A stretch of 64,000 nucleotides of DNA, from the NCBI RefSeq assembly GCF_000023845.1, contig NC_013170.1:1032501-1096500 (forward strand), given 5' to 3'. This DNA comes from Cryptobacterium curtum DSM 15641 (GTDB lineage: Bacteria; Actinomycetota; Coriobacteriia; Coriobacteriales; Eggerthellaceae). The notes below the pieces were generated by a model. The model ran no database searches and was not told the origin of the DNA. It was given only the letters and a program-made list of their open reading frames with translations. This document shows, piece by piece, positions 1-9,735 of this stretch (the stretch's first letter is position 1; each line of letters begins with the position of its first letter). The position numbers were made by a program, and so were the translations under genes.

Positions 1-97
1 CCGTACGTTCGGAGGTGGTCGCAAATGTTTCAAGATACATAATGTACAAATGCTCGGCTGCCACGATAATAGCCAATCCGATGATATAAGGCGACAT
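1..97 (-). CDS. DUF1304 family membrane protein (N-terminal fragment, cut by window edge)
   Basis: Only the first 32 codons are inside the window, read on the minus strand from an ATG at 97. A good ribosome binding site (GAGGAG) sits 7 bases upstream. The peptide begins MSPYIIGLAIIVAAEHLYIM and continues YLETFATTSERT. The hydrophobic start followed by an EHLYIMYLE motif is typical of the DUF1304 family of small four-helix inner-membrane proteins of unknown function. The rest of the gene lies before base 1, so completeness cannot be judged. The 208 bases between it and the next gene hold no recognisable feature beyond repeated CTTCGCT words at about 255-290. Confidence 0.7.
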   Translation of the reverse strand, partial: MSPYIIGLAIIVAAEHLYIMYLETFATTSERT

Positions 98-305
98 ATA
101 CCTACTCCTCTACTGTTTAATATTTCGAGGATAACGCGCAGTTTCTCGCGATTTCGATTACCGCTATTGAACTACAGTTGCTGTAATGCGCGATCATTCC
201 ATACCGCATTTAACCTGAATCGAGTACCCAATACCGGCTCGTATTGGTTATAAGCGCGGTATCTTCGCTCTTCGCTTAGCCGCCTGCTTCGCTTAACTGC
301 TCGTC

Positions 306-734
306 TTATCGTTGCGGCTGACCGCAATACGGACAAACCGTCCAAGCCGGATCAAGCGCATGATGGCAATTGGAACATAAGTCCTTCAGATGAGCATGGC
401 AATTGGGGCAGATGATGTAATCAGCTTGTACCGGATAGCCACAATTTGCGCATTCACCATATTTCATAAGCTCGCGCTGCTTCAAGGCAATCTCAAGCTC
501 TTGTTCGGAGCGATCCATTTCAAGCAGCGAGGGACGCAACAGCAAGTAAGCAATCACACCCACCAGTGGAACAAGGGCGACAATGGACCATGCCCACCAG
601 ACAGCACCGCGCTGATACGCATCGCGGGCAACCCACACGACAACCAAAACGTAGAGAATCACGAGCAGCATAATGAATACAAATAGTGCACTCTGTACCT
701 GCGGGGTCATGAATTGTGACATCAGATCGGACAT
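306..734 (-). CDS. Small membrane protein with double zinc ribbon
   Basis: This 142-residue protein has two hydrophobic segments (about residues 13-35 and 45-67), a charged linker, and a C-terminal double zinc ribbon. The ribbon is four CxxC-type knuckles: CANC, CPNC, CSNC and CPYC, between about residues 95 and 138. The layout predicts a membrane-anchored cytoplasmic metal-binding domain. Zinc ribbons of this kind often mediate protein contacts, but no specific function can be assigned. The start is supported by AAGGAAAGG upstream of ATG. It lies 24 bases downstream of valS on the same strand, so it may be the last gene of that transcript. Confidence 0.8.
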   Translation of the reverse strand: MSDLMSQFMTPQVQSALFVFIMLLVILYVLVVVWVARDAYQRGAVWWAWSIVALVPLVGVIAYLLLRPSLLEMDRSEQELEIALKQRELMKYGECANCGYPVQADYIICPNCHAHLKDLCSNCHHALDPAWTVCPYCGQPQR

Positions 735-758
735 ATTGATTCCTTTCCTTAGGTTACC

Positions 759-3425
759 CTAGGCGAGTTCATCCAATTGGGCTTGTACACGCTCTATCTG
801 CTCAAGTGTTTCAGCTTGCTTGGCGCGATCCTTTTCGATTACCTCAGGCGCGGCCTTTGCTAAGAAGCCAGGATTTGCAAGTTTCTTCGTAAGTCGCTCG
901 TTGTCAGATGAAAGTCGATCGAGCTGCTTGCGCAAACGGACACGCTCGGCATCGAAGTCGACAAGACCCGAAAGCGCGGTGTACACCTCAAGCCCTGCTG
1001 CCAACGATACACTTGATCCCGCTAGCTTGTCGACGTCGGTGGCAATAATAAGCGAACTGATACGACCCATGCCACTTATTAGTGACGACTGCGCGCACAG
1101 CAATGCCTCGTCACGACTATCGGTAACTTTTACGCGCACATCGAGTTCCTGATGGGGAGAAATACCATATCGAGAACGCGTCGCACGAACAGCAGATACC
1201 ACTTCGCAGACCATCATAATGGCGCGCTCAGCGTCGATATCGCGGTAATCACTGAGAGCACGTGCCTTGGGCCAGGCAGCGCCAATTAAATAGGGTGCGT
1301 CTTTTTCCCCAGGCAGCTGCTGATAAATTTCTTCAGTGACAAACGGCATAATCGGATGGAGCAAGCGCAGCGACGTATCCAACAGGAAAATAAGATTACG
1401 TTGACACGCAAGACGACCAGCCGCATCATCGCCGGCTAAGCGACTCTTAGAAAACTCAATGTACCAGTCACAAAACTCGTTCCAGAAAAACGCGTACAGC
1501 TCGCGAGTAACCTCTGCAAACTCATAAGCATCAAACGCCTTATCAACCCGTTCAACTAGGCCAGCAAGACGGCTTAGTATCCACCGATCAACCGGCAGCT
1601 TCGCTTCGGGGGCTCCGGGGGTATACCCTTCCATATTCATAAGGACAAAGCGCGCGGCGTTGCGAATCTTGTTTGCAAAGTTACGGCTGTTCTCGAGCTT
1701 GTCTTCGTTAAACCGCAGATCCTGTGCACCAGTCACCTGCATAAGCAAACCAAAACGCATGCCATCGGCACCATAGTCCTGCATAAGCTTGAGCGGATCA
1801 ACCCCGTTGCCCCTGCTCTTGCTCATGGGCTTGCCATCGGATCCCATCACGGTTGGATAGATGATGACATCTTGGAAAGGAATCTCTTTCATGCAGTACT
1901 CGCCGGCCATAACCATGCGAGCCACCCACAAGCCCATGATGTCGCGGGCTGTTGCAAGTACCTGTGTTGGATAGGCGCGTTCGAGTTCTTCGGTCTGGGA
2001 ACCCTTCCCCGTCCAGCCAAGCGTCGCAAAGGGCCATAACTGACTAGAAAACCAGGTATCAAGAACATCTTCGTCTTGCCGCACGACGCTCCCGCATTCG
2101 GGGCATGTGCTAATATCCTCAACACAGGCATCCTGCCATCCGCACGCATCGCAATAGAACATCGGAATACGATGCCCCCACCACAGCTGGCGCGAAATGC
2201 ACCAGTCTTTGAGATTAGCGAGCCAATCGAGATATACCTGCTTCCATCGGGCAGGATGAAATGTAATGGAACCATCTTCCACCACGCGAGCGGCGTCTTT
2301 TTTGAGGCCATCAACCGCGACAAACCACTGTTCAGAAAGCCACGGCTCGAGCTTGTTGTGACAGCGATAACACGTCATAACCGAATGGGTGTGATCCTCA
2401 ACGTGGTCAAGAAGCCCCAGCCTATCGAATGCCTCGACGATAGCCGTACGCGCTTCGTCGCGATCGAGCCCTGAGAATTCCCCATACCCCTCAATAACAT
2501 GAGCTGTTTCGTCAAAAATATTGATCTTCTCAAGGTCGTGACGTTCCCCCATCGCCCAGTCGTTAGGGTCATGAGCTGGCGTCACTTTGACAAATCCGGT
2601 GCCAAAACCCGCATCAACATAATAGTCACTAAAAATAGGGATCTCACGATCAACAAGCGGCAGCTTTACCTTCGCTCCTACAAAGCGCTGTGCGGCATCA
2701 TCTTGAGGAGACACCGCGACACCAGTGTCACCTAGCATTGTTTCAGGGCGCGTGGTGGCTACCACAATGTAATCCTGCCCATCGACTGGTTCAACCAGAG
2801 GATAGCGCAGATACCACAGATGCCCATCTTCTTCGACGTACTCGACTTCGTCATCGGCGATAGCGGTTGTGCAGTGCGGGCACCAATTGACAATACGCTT
2901 GCCGCGGTAGATAAGCCCATCGTGATACCAGTCGACAAACAGATGACGCACCGCCTGAATATAATCAGGGTCGAGCGTAAAGTGCTCGTCGGAATAATCG
3001 CAGCTGCAGCCCATGCCTTTGATTTGATTGACAATGGTTGCACCATACTCGGCGCGCCATTCATAGCACGCCTCGATAAACTTTTCGCGGCCGATATCAA
3101 AGCGGCTTATACCCTCTTCGGCAAGCTTTTTATCAACCTTTGTCTGTGTCGCAATGCCCGCATGATCGGTGCCCAACACCCAGCGCGCCTGATATCCCTG
3201 CATGCGCGCGCGTCGAATGCACGCATCTTGAATGGTGTCATCAAGTGCATGACCCATATGAAGCACGCCGGTAATATTGGGAGGCGGAATCGTAATGGTA
3301 TAGCAGTCGTTGGCATGCTCTCCAAAACCAGGAGTACGCTTGAAATACCCCGTCTCTTCCCATACTTTAAACAGGGGCGCCTCATGGGCGGCGAAATCAA
3401 AATCGACTCTCTTCTTTTCGGGCAT
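759..3425 (-). CDS. valS: Valyl-tRNA synthetase
   Basis: ValRS charges tRNA-Val in the cytoplasm. The 888-residue protein is full length. The class I HIGH signature appears as HMGH at residues 56-59, after the PPPNITG motif. The KMSKS loop reads KPMSKSRGN near residue 535. A cysteine-bearing metal-binding insertion (CYRCH, then CDACG and CPECG) lies between them. The C-terminus (about 825-888) is the long coiled-coil arm typical of ValRS. An editing (CP1) region with the usual TTRPETMLGD motif is present near residue 225. AAGGA precedes the ATG. No T-box leader is seen upstream, only an inverted repeat without a U-tract. Confidence 0.97.
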   Translation of the reverse strand: MPEKKRVDFDFAAHEAPLFKVWEETGYFKRTPGFGEHANDCYTITIPPPNITGVLHMGHALDDTIQDACIRRARMQGYQARWVLGTDHAGIATQTKVDKKLAEEGISRFDIGREKFIEACYEWRAEYGATIVNQIKGMGCSCDYSDEHFTLDPDYIQAVRHLFVDWYHDGLIYRGKRIVNWCPHCTTAIADDEVEYVEEDGHLWYLRYPLVEPVDGQDYIVVATTRPETMLGDTGVAVSPQDDAAQRFVGAKVKLPLVDREIPIFSDYYVDAGFGTGFVKVTPAHDPNDWAMGERHDLEKINIFDETAHVIEGYGEFSGLDRDEARTAIVEAFDRLGLLDHVEDHTHSVMTCYRCHNKLEPWLSEQWFVAVDGLKKDAARVVEDGSITFHPARWKQVYLDWLANLKDWCISRQLWWGHRIPMFYCDACGWQDACVEDISTCPECGSVVRQDEDVLDTWFSSQLWPFATLGWTGKGSQTEELERAYPTQVLATARDIMGLWVARMVMAGEYCMKEIPFQDVIIYPTVMGSDGKPMSKSRGNGVDPLKLMQDYGADGMRFGLLMQVTGAQDLRFNEDKLENSRNFANKIRNAARFVLMNMEGYTPGAPEAKLPVDRWILSRLAGLVERVDKAFDAYEFAEVTRELYAFFWNEFCDWYIEFSKSRLAGDDAAGRLACQRNLIFLLDTSLRLLHPIMPFVTEEIYQQLPGEKDAPYLIGAAWPKARALSDYRDIDAERAIMMVCEVVSAVRATRSRYGISPHQELDVRVKVTDSRDEALLCAQSSLISGMGRISSLIIATDVDKLAGSSVSLAAGLEVYTALSGLVDFDAERVRLRKQLDRLSSDNERLTKKLANPGFLAKAAPEVIEKDRAKQAETLEQIERVQAQLDELA

Positions 3426-3499
3426 GCCCTTGTTCCTTCTGTTAATTATGAATACTCAAACGTAGAAATTATACCGTATGACACTGGCCGAACGATACG

Positions 3500-3543
3500 A
3501 AGGGCGCCTTTGCACGGTTTCTCCCCGCACCCAAGGCGCCCTT
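3500..3543. terminator. Perfect 11-bp inverted repeat between clpX and valS
   Basis: AAGGGCGCCTT at 3500-3510 is matched exactly by its complement at 3533-3543 with a 22-base loop. It lies between the clpX stop and the valS start, both minus strand. It has no U-tract on either side, so it is a weak intrinsic terminator candidate. It could instead be an mRNA-end stabiliser or a processing stem. Confidence 0.45.
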
Positions 3544-3568
3544 ACCTGAATCGTATGAATAGCAAACG

Positions 3569-4933
3569 TTAGCTTGCTGAGGGTATCGAAGCAGCTTCAC
3601 GAGCGACAATCTCGGGAGAGGTTGTGCCTTCTATATCGCTCGCACGCAGAACAACCCGTGTCGGCTCGGTATGGTCAGGAAGCTCGTACATAACATCCAT
3701 GAGCACATTTTCGCAGATAGAACGCAGACCACGTGCGCCAGTATTATGTTCAATAGCCTTATGAGCAATAGCACGCAAGGCATCTGGCTCGACAACCAGT
3801 TCGCTCTCTTCAAATTCGAACATACGCGTGTACTGCTTCACCAGAGCATTGCGCGGTTCCGTTAGAATACGAACCAGGTCTTCTTCGGTGAGCTCTTTTA
3901 GACGCGTAATCACCGGAATACGACCGACAAATTCGGGAATCATACCAAACTTATTGAGGTCTTCGGGTAAAACCTGACGCAGCAGTTCGGCATCTTCGTG
4001 CTTTTTGCTCTGCGGCAAGCGCGCATTGAAGCCCAGACCACTTTTGCCAACTCGCTCGGCGATAATGTCAGTGAGACCAACAAACGCTCCGCCCAAGATG
4101 AACAGGATGTTTGTGGTATCGATATGAATAAGTTCCTGCTGAGGATGCTTGCGACCACCCTGAGGAGGCACGCTCGCTTCACACCCTTCAACAATCTTGA
4201 GCAACGACTGCTGCACGCCTTCACCCGATACATCGCGGGTGATTGAAAGATTTTCGGCTTTGCGTGCAATCTTGTCGATCTCGTCGATATAGACAATGCC
4301 AATTTCTGCACGCGGCACATCGAAATCAGCAGCAGTAATAAGCTTCAGCAGAATGTTTTCGACATCCTCACCAACGTAGCCAGCCTCGGTCAGCGTGGTG
4401 GCGTCAGCAATAGCGAAGGGAACACGCAGCGTGCGCGCCAATGTCTGAGCAAGCAAGGTCTTGCCGCTACCGGTTGGTCCTAAAAGCAATATATTGCTTT
4501 TAGCAAGCTCGACATCATCGTCACTCGCATCAGCTCCCAAACTAATACGCTTGTAATGGTTGTACACCGCTACTGACAAGGCCCGTTTCGCTTCTTCTTG
4601 ACCCACGACAAACGCACTTAAACGATCGTAGAGTTCATGAGGAGTTGGCAGGTTGTCGAGAACCTCAGCAGGATTGGGATCAGCTTCTTCGTTCAGCGCG
4701 ATGGAAGCATCGGATGCAAATGGGTCCTGTCGGCTTAAAGAACTCGTGTCGATACCACGCAAGCCCATATCATGCATCATAGCCTCTGCGCATACCGAAA
4801 TGCATTCGTCGCAGATACAGATACCGTTCGGACCGCTGATCATTGAATTAACCTGTTGCGGCGTTTTTCCGCAAAACGCGCAGTGGATATCCTCGTCAGG
4901 CGTGTCATGTTTCTCATGAGGGGTTTTTGCCAT
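3569..4933 (-). CDS. clpX: ATP-dependent Clp protease ATP-binding subunit ClpX
   Basis: ClpX is the AAA+ unfoldase that feeds substrates into ClpP. The 454-residue protein has the N-terminal zinc-binding domain (Cys18, Cys21, Cys41, Cys44). A Walker A motif GPTGSGKT is near residue 155, Walker B is in VYIDEIDK, and pore-loop and sensor regions follow, with the C-terminal small domain (NTGARGLRS). It is slightly longer than the usual 410-430 residues because of an acidic linker after the zinc domain. It lies 41 bases downstream of clpP, and the order tig-clpP-clpX in transcription direction is the common bacterial chaperone/protease arrangement. Confidence 0.97.
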   Translation of the reverse strand: MAKTPHEKHDTPDEDIHCAFCGKTPQQVNSMISGPNGICICDECISVCAEAMMHDMGLRGIDTSSLSRQDPFASDASIALNEEADPNPAEVLDNLPTPHELYDRLSAFVVGQEEAKRALSVAVYNHYKRISLGADASDDDVELAKSNILLLGPTGSGKTLLAQTLARTLRVPFAIADATTLTEAGYVGEDVENILLKLITAADFDVPRAEIGIVYIDEIDKIARKAENLSITRDVSGEGVQQSLLKIVEGCEASVPPQGGRKHPQQELIHIDTTNILFILGGAFVGLTDIIAERVGKSGLGFNARLPQSKKHEDAELLRQVLPEDLNKFGMIPEFVGRIPVITRLKELTEEDLVRILTEPRNALVKQYTRMFEFEESELVVEPDALRAIAHKAIEHNTGARGLRSICENVLMDVMYELPDHTEPTRVVLRASDIEGTTSPEIVAREAASIPSAS

Positions 4934-4974
4934 AATGCCCTTCGCCTTTACTGATTTGTTGCGTTGTTAAACCA

Positions 4975-5598
4975 CTAGTCTTCTTTTTGAGCAGCACGGC
5001 TTGTTACAACCTGGTCAACTAGGCCATATTCGCGTGCCGCCTCAGCGCTCATAAAGTTATCGCGCTCGGTATCCTGTTGAATGGTTTCAAGTGATTGACC
5101 CGTATTCTTGGCCAGAATACCGTTCAAACGATCGCGGATATATAAGATTTCTTTTGCCACAATCGCGATTTCGGTCTGCTGACCTTGCGCGCCACCTGAA
5201 GGCTGATGAATCATCACACGCCCATTAGGAAGTGCGTACCGCTTGCCCTTTGTGCCATTCGATAGAAGCACCGCCGCCATCGAAGCGCACTGACCAATGC
5301 AGATGGTCGAAACATCACAGCTGATGTAATCCATGGTGTCAAGAATAGCCAGACCAGCTGTCACACTGCCACCAGGGCTATTGATGTAGAGTGAAATATC
5401 CTTTTCAGGATCGGTTGATTCAAGATGCAGAAGCTGAGCAACAACCGAATTAGCCACATTGTCATCAATCGCTTCGCCCAGAAATACAATGCGCTCATTC
5501 AGCAAGCGTGAATAGATATCGAAGCTGCGTTCACCGCGCGGTGACTGCTCAATCACATAGGGAATAAGAGCCGATGAAGGGTGAGTAAATTCGTTCAT
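4975..5598 (-). CDS. clpP: ATP-dependent Clp protease proteolytic subunit ClpP
   Basis: ClpP is the serine peptidase that forms the double heptameric chamber used by ClpX. The 207-residue sequence has the catalytic serine in GQCASMAAV (near residue 104), the catalytic histidine in [11 protein letters not shown] (about 129) and a downstream aspartate in the TERDNFM region. The SPGGSV oxyanion-loop motif is present. The catalytic triad therefore looks intact and the length is normal. It lies between tig and clpX on the same strand. Confidence 0.97.
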   Translation of the reverse strand: MNEFTHPSSALIPYVIEQSPRGERSFDIYSRLLNERIVFLGEAIDDNVANSVVAQLLHLESTDPEKDISLYINSPGGSVTAGLAILDTMDYISCDVSTICIGQCASMAAVLLSNGTKGKRYALPNGRVMIHQPSGGAQGQQTEIAIVAKEILYIRDRLNGILAKNTGQSLETIQQDTERDNFMSAEAAREYGLVDQVVTSRAAQKED

Positions 5599-5656
5599 AG
5601 ATCCTCTTTACGTCTCGAGATGTCTTTGATGCATCATCCATTATACGGAGAGCGAA

Positions 5657-5688
5657 ACGGGTTGACGACAACCAAGCCATCAACCCGT
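5657..5688 (-). terminator. Possible weak terminator after tig
   Basis: ACGGGTTGA at 5657-5665 pairs with TCAACCCGT at 5680-5688 (9 bp). On the minus strand the stem is followed by only three T residues, so termination would be weak. It separates tig from clpP. Confidence 0.4.
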
Positions 5689-5733
5689 CCATATTCATAG
5701 AAACGTGAGCGTTACGTTACCGAAGTGCGTATT

Positions 5734-7377
5734 TCATTCAGCTTTCAGCAATGCTTCGATGAGATCAGCCTTCTTCATGCCGTCAGCATCAATACCCATA
5801 GCAGCAGCCTGCTCGCGCAGTTCGGCTACTTTCAGTTTGCCCAGTTCGGTCTTTGTCGGCTTTGCAGCAGCGGAATCATTAGCAGAGGCGCTTGCCTTGG
5901 CAGCCTGTGTGGTTGCCTTGGATGCACCCGCTGCAGTCTTCGCTTTGCCAGTAGATGACTTCTTTGTTTCCTTGGTCGCCTTGGTGCTCTTGGCTTTTTT
6001 AGCGCTTGAGCCCGTCTTAGCATTCAAATTGTCCGCGTCATCTTTAACGCTGTTGAGCTTTTCACCAGGAGCAAGCTCGCTCACTTTCATGTTATCCATA
6101 ATGGCAGACAGTGCAGCAGTACGACGCATACCAGCGCGCAATGTTGCAATACGGCCAGCATCGCGCCATTCCTTTTCAAGCGAAGCTGCATGAGCGGCGT
6201 CCGCCTTAGCAAATTCAGCGCTGATCTCTTCGTCGGTGACATCGATTTTGGCATGGCGTGCCCACGCATCAAGCGCGAGATCCTGCTCGGTCACATCGCG
6301 CGCCTGCTTCTTTAAGTCGTCGCGGAACTGCTCGGCAGTCAATCCCATCTGAGCCAGATAGGCATCAAAGGTCACGCCCTGTTGCTGGATCTGCATAAAG
6401 AAGTTCTGCAGCAAGCTTTGTTCTTCGACGTCGCACATTGCCTTCGGTGCTTCGCCTTCGAGTCGCTCCTGCAGTGCATAGAGTGCTTCGTTTTCGCGCA
6501 GACGGGGCATCATCTGCTCTTTCTGCTGCTTGATGGAGTCAGCTACTCGCTCGCGCAGCTCAGCCACGCCACCCTCAAAACCAGCGGTTTCTTTGGCCCA
6601 TTCATCATCGAGAGCAGGCAGAACCTTCTTCTTAACCTGTTTAACCTCGACAGTCAGTGTGACCTTGCCGGGGTTATCCATCCCCTGTCCCATAAGGGAC
6701 GGCTCAGACATATCAACTTCAACCGTTGCTTTCTTGCCTTTAGAAAGACCGATGAGCGCTTCATCAAAAGCTGGAGGGAACAATCCACTCGACAGCTCAT
6801 AGAGACGCGATTCGGTTTCAAGTGACTCAACGTGATTGCCATTTGCGTCAACCGCTTCAAGAGAAATCTCGGCAAAATCACCTGCCGCAAGCTTTTTAGA
6901 AGCAGGAGCATCTTCGAACGTGTAGTAGTAGTTGCGCAGTTCATCAACCTGCGAGTCAATTTCCTCTTCGGTTGCCTCAACGCTCGGCAGCTTGATTTCG
7001 ATGGCATCGTACGAGGAAAGAGAAAACTCAGGACGCACTTCAACGGTGGCAGAGAAGGAAAAACTCTTGCCTGCCTCAACTAGGTCGCTTTCTTGCTCAA
7101 ACGACGGCTGGCCAATGGCAATAAGATCTGCTTCGTCCATAGCACGTGGATACAGACTATTGATAATGTCTTCGGTAACCGTAGCAGTAACCGCATTCGG
7201 CCCCAGCATGCTGTCGATAACAGGACGAGGGGCTTTGCCCTTGCGGAACCCCGGGAAATTATACTTGCCGGCAAAATCCCGATAGGTTTTCTTAATGCGA
7301 TTGTCCACCTCTGTGGCATCAACGCTTACCGTCAGCTTCTTCCGGTTATCCTTCAGAGCCTCGACTTTGGTTTCCAC
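5734..7377 (-). CDS. tig: Trigger factor with C-terminal Rho_N-like domain
   Basis: Trigger factor is the ribosome-bound chaperone and peptidyl-prolyl isomerase that meets nascent chains. The N-terminal ribosome-binding domain carries the FRKGKAPRPVI loop (usual signature GFRxGKxP) near residues 44-54. An FKBP-like PPIase domain and the helical chaperone domain follow up to about residue 430. The usual length is 430-470, but this protein has 547 residues. The extra part is a Lys/Ala/Thr-rich linker followed by a terminal ~35-residue module, [17 protein letters not shown] plus KKADLIEALLK. That module closely matches the Rho_N (SAP-like) segment of the rho gene in this window. It lies 77 bases downstream of tRNA-Leu on the same strand. 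Confidence 0.95.
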   Translation of the reverse strand: METKVEALKDNRKKLTVSVDATEVDNRIKKTYRDFAGKYNFPGFRKGKAPRPVIDSMLGPNAVTATVTEDIINSLYPRAMDEADLIAIGQPSFEQESDLVEAGKSFSFSATVEVRPEFSLSSYDAIEIKLPSVEATEEEIDSQVDELRNYYYTFEDAPASKKLAAGDFAEISLEAVDANGNHVESLETESRLYELSSGLFPPAFDEALIGLSKGKKATVEVDMSEPSLMGQGMDNPGKVTLTVEVKQVKKKVLPALDDEWAKETAGFEGGVAELRERVADSIKQQKEQMMPRLRENEALYALQERLEGEAPKAMCDVEEQSLLQNFFMQIQQQGVTFDAYLAQMGLTAEQFRDDLKKQARDVTEQDLALDAWARHAKIDVTDEEISAEFAKADAAHAASLEKEWRDAGRIATLRAGMRRTAALSAIMDNMKVSELAPGEKLNSVKDDADNLNAKTGSSAKKAKSTKATKETKKSSTGKAKTAAGASKATTQAAKASASANDSAAAKPTKTELGKLKVAELREQAAAMGIDADGMKKADLIEALLKAE

Positions 7378-7454
7378 TCAGTTCCTCCATCTATTGCGTT
7401 ATGCAGTCTTTGGCGATTGCGAAGTCGCCAAACAGTACGTTTGACGAACCACTA

Positions 7455-7539
7455 TGGTGCGGGCGAAAGGACTTGAACCTTCACGGGTTACCCCACCAGA
7501 ACCTAAATCTGGCGCGTCTGCCAATTCCGCCACGCCCGC
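7455..7539 (-). tRNA. tRNA-Leu (anticodon UAG)
   Basis: On the minus strand the sequence starts GCGGGCG and ends CGCCCGC followed by A and an encoded CCA. The acceptor stem is a perfect 7 bp. The anticodon arm is CCAGA-UUUAGGU-UCUGG, giving anticodon UAG (reads CUN leucine codons). A long variable arm, GGUGGGGUAACCCGUG, marks it as a class II tRNA. The T arm GGUUCAAGUCC is normal. It lies just upstream of tig on the same strand. Confidence 0.97.
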
Positions 7540-7599
7540 CAGTCGTCAAACGACGCGCGGCGAATGACCGCCTGCGCGCATGCAAAACGACATATTACC

Positions 7600-7658
7600 A
7601 AAAACCGCGGGGATATACCACGAAAACGGTGCACCACCGCACGCTGTACACCCCGCGG
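7600..7658 (-). terminator. Intrinsic terminator of the acyl-CoA ligase gene
   Basis: On the minus strand CCGCGGGG (7658-7651) pairs with CCCCGCGG (7612-7605) and is followed directly by TTTTT (7604-7600). The loop contains a smaller inner hairpin. It lies 47 bases beyond the stop codon of the ligase and before tRNA-Leu, so it separates the two transcripts. Confidence 0.75.
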
Positions 7659-7705
7659 CAAACGACGATATTATCTTCCCTCGTCGAGCGCGATTACCGT
7701 GGTGT

Positions 7706-9589
7706 TTATCGTTCGCGGAACATGCCGCCTCGGGCATCGTCATCGTCACTCGCGGCTTGGGCACGAGCTGCTTCTTCCTTACTGGAAAACGCCTGTTCCT
7801 GTTGAGCAATAAGTTCGCAAGCCAACTCACGTAACTTGTACTTTTGCACTTTTTTGGCAGGATTCATCGGAAAATCGTCCACGAAGAATACGCGCTTGGG
7901 GACTTTGTAGCGGGCAATACGAGGAATAGCAAAAGCGCGTACCTCGTCTTCAGTCATGCTTTCAAAACCTGGCTTCACGCGGATAAAGGCACCAACAATC
8001 TCGCCCAGCTTTTCATCAGGTATACCAATTACCTGCGCATCAAGCACGCCTTCCATTGTCAGCAAGAAGTTCTCCACTTCAAGCGGATAAATATTTTCGC
8101 CACCACGGATGATCATGTCTTTGATACGCCCCGTCACACGATAATAGCCATCTTCATCGACGGTACCCAAGTCGCCTGAATGCAGGTATCCATCCGCATC
8201 AATAGCCGCAGCCGTAGCGTCGGGCATCTTGTAGTAGCCCTTCATGACGTTGTAACCCTTACAACACAGTTCGCCCGGCTCACCCGGAGCACACTCATGC
8301 CCGTCGTCCACCGAGAGCACCTTCACATCAACCGGCGGATGTTTGCGACCGACCGTTGTGCACTTATGCTCGATGTCGTCAGTCACACTCGTTTGCGTAA
8401 ACACGGGACTCGTTTCGGTAAGCCCATAGCAAATGGTGATATCGCGCATATTCATCTTTTCGATGACCTCACCCATCGTGGCAGGTGGACAGGGACTGCC
8501 AGCCATGATGCCCGTGCGTAAACTTGACATGTCATAGTTGCTAAAATTCGGATGATTGAGTTCCGCGATAAACATGGTCGGCACGCCATAGACCGCTGTT
8601 GCCTTTTCACGGTCTATGGCAGAAAGAACCGCTTCAGCCTCAAAGCTTTCAATGCCAACAAGGGTCGACCGATGTGTGAGTGCTGCCATAGCCCCCAGCA
8701 CACAGCCAAAGCAGTGGAAATACGGCACCGGCAGGCAAATACGGTCAGCCGGCGACAGACGCTGCCCTTCTCCGATATAGAAGCCATTATTTAAGATATT
8801 ACGGTGCGTGAGCATAACGCCCTTCGGGAAACCCGTTGTCCCACTTGTGTACTGCATCATCACGCAGTCGTTTTGGTCAAAGGATCGCTCGACTTCCCAA
8901 AGCTCTTCTTCCTGCACATGTTCACCCAGCAAGAGCAGTTCCGGAACGCTATAAAAGCCGCGGTGCTTTTCTGGTCCCATATAGATGAGATTCTTTAAGA
9001 AAGGATACTCTTCAGTGTTGAGATAACCGCGTGCCTGGGTAAGCGATTCGGGTATCAGTCCGCGCACCACGTCCACGTAGTCGACATCGCGGAATCGGTC
9101 GATGATGACCAATGCCTTCATGTCGGATTGCTTGAGCACGTAATCGAGTTCGTGGCTTTTAAACACCGGGTTCATCGTGACAGACACGACGCCGATCTTG
9201 GCAGTAGCAAACATAAACGTAAGCCAGTCGGGAACATTACGTGCCCAAATTCCCAGATGATCGCCGGGCCGCATGCCAATAGACAAAAGACCACGCGCAA
9301 GATTGTCGGTGCGTTTGTCGAACTGAGCATAGGTCCAGCGCAGATCGCGGTCGGGATACACAATGAATTCATGCGATGGATCAATTTCTACCTGCGCCCG
9401 AAAATAACTGCCAATGGTCTTTTCGGTGTGCAGAGGCCAGTCGCTATCTCCTGGTTGCGGACGACTCCCATCTGCTCGGCGATATGCCTCGCGTGCCTGG
9501 GCAGCTTCTTCGCGTTTACGCACCTCGAGGGGGGTCCAGCCCCGAGTATCAGTTGGTATCTCTGAAAAATTATCTGATGACACGGTCAT
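7706..9589 (-). CDS. AMP-dependent acyl-CoA synthetase/ligase (FadD-like)
   Basis: This is an ANL-superfamily enzyme that activates a carboxylic acid, probably a fatty acid, through an acyl-adenylate to the CoA thioester. Visible motifs are the P-loop [18 protein letters not shown] (about residue 225), YGLTETSPV, the hinge [19 protein letters not shown], and [12 protein letters not shown] leading into the C-terminal lid with its catalytic lysine (ARYKVPK). The length (627 residues) is about 70 above the minimum. The excess is an N-terminal extension and an Ala/Gln/Glu-rich C-terminal tail. AGGAAAAGG lies 8 bases before the ATG at 9589, so this start is preferred over an in-frame ATG at 9610. 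An XRE-cupin regulator lies upstream. The substrate is not determinable from sequence. Confidence 0.9.
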   Translation of the reverse strand: MTVSSDNFSEIPTDTRGWTPLEVRKREEAAQAREAYRRADGSRPQPGDSDWPLHTEKTIGSYFRAQVEIDPSHEFIVYPDRDLRWTYAQFDKRTDNLARGLLSIGMRPGDHLGIWARNVPDWLTFMFATAKIGVVSVTMNPVFKSHELDYVLKQSDMKALVIIDRFRDVDYVDVVRGLIPESLTQARGYLNTEEYPFLKNLIYMGPEKHRGFYSVPELLLLGEHVQEEELWEVERSFDQNDCVMMQYTSGTTGFPKGVMLTHRNILNNGFYIGEGQRLSPADRICLPVPYFHCFGCVLGAMAALTHRSTLVGIESFEAEAVLSAIDREKATAVYGVPTMFIAELNHPNFSNYDMSSLRTGIMAGSPCPPATMGEVIEKMNMRDITICYGLTETSPVFTQTSVTDDIEHKCTTVGRKHPPVDVKVLSVDDGHECAPGEPGELCCKGYNVMKGYYKMPDATAAAIDADGYLHSGDLGTVDEDGYYRVTGRIKDMIIRGGENIYPLEVENFLLTMEGVLDAQVIGIPDEKLGEIVGAFIRVKPGFESMTEDEVRAFAIPRIARYKVPKRVFFVDDFPMNPAKKVQKYKLRELACELIAQQEQAFSSKEEAARAQAASDDDDARGGMFRER

Positions 9590-9735
9590 AAAAGGGACCT
9601 TTTCCTGCAATAGCGGTGGACGTGAGATGAGTCGAGATGATCGCTTGAACTCAAGCGCGACGGTGAGCTTTCTTGTCTCTCATATGATTCACAATGAACT
9701 TGGTGAACTTGAGCAAGCCCATTAAGCTTGAAATC

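Noticed and set aside
3426-3568. T-box leader in front of valS
   Set aside because: The gap is only 143 bases and has no T-box sequence or specifier arrangement, only one inverted repeat.
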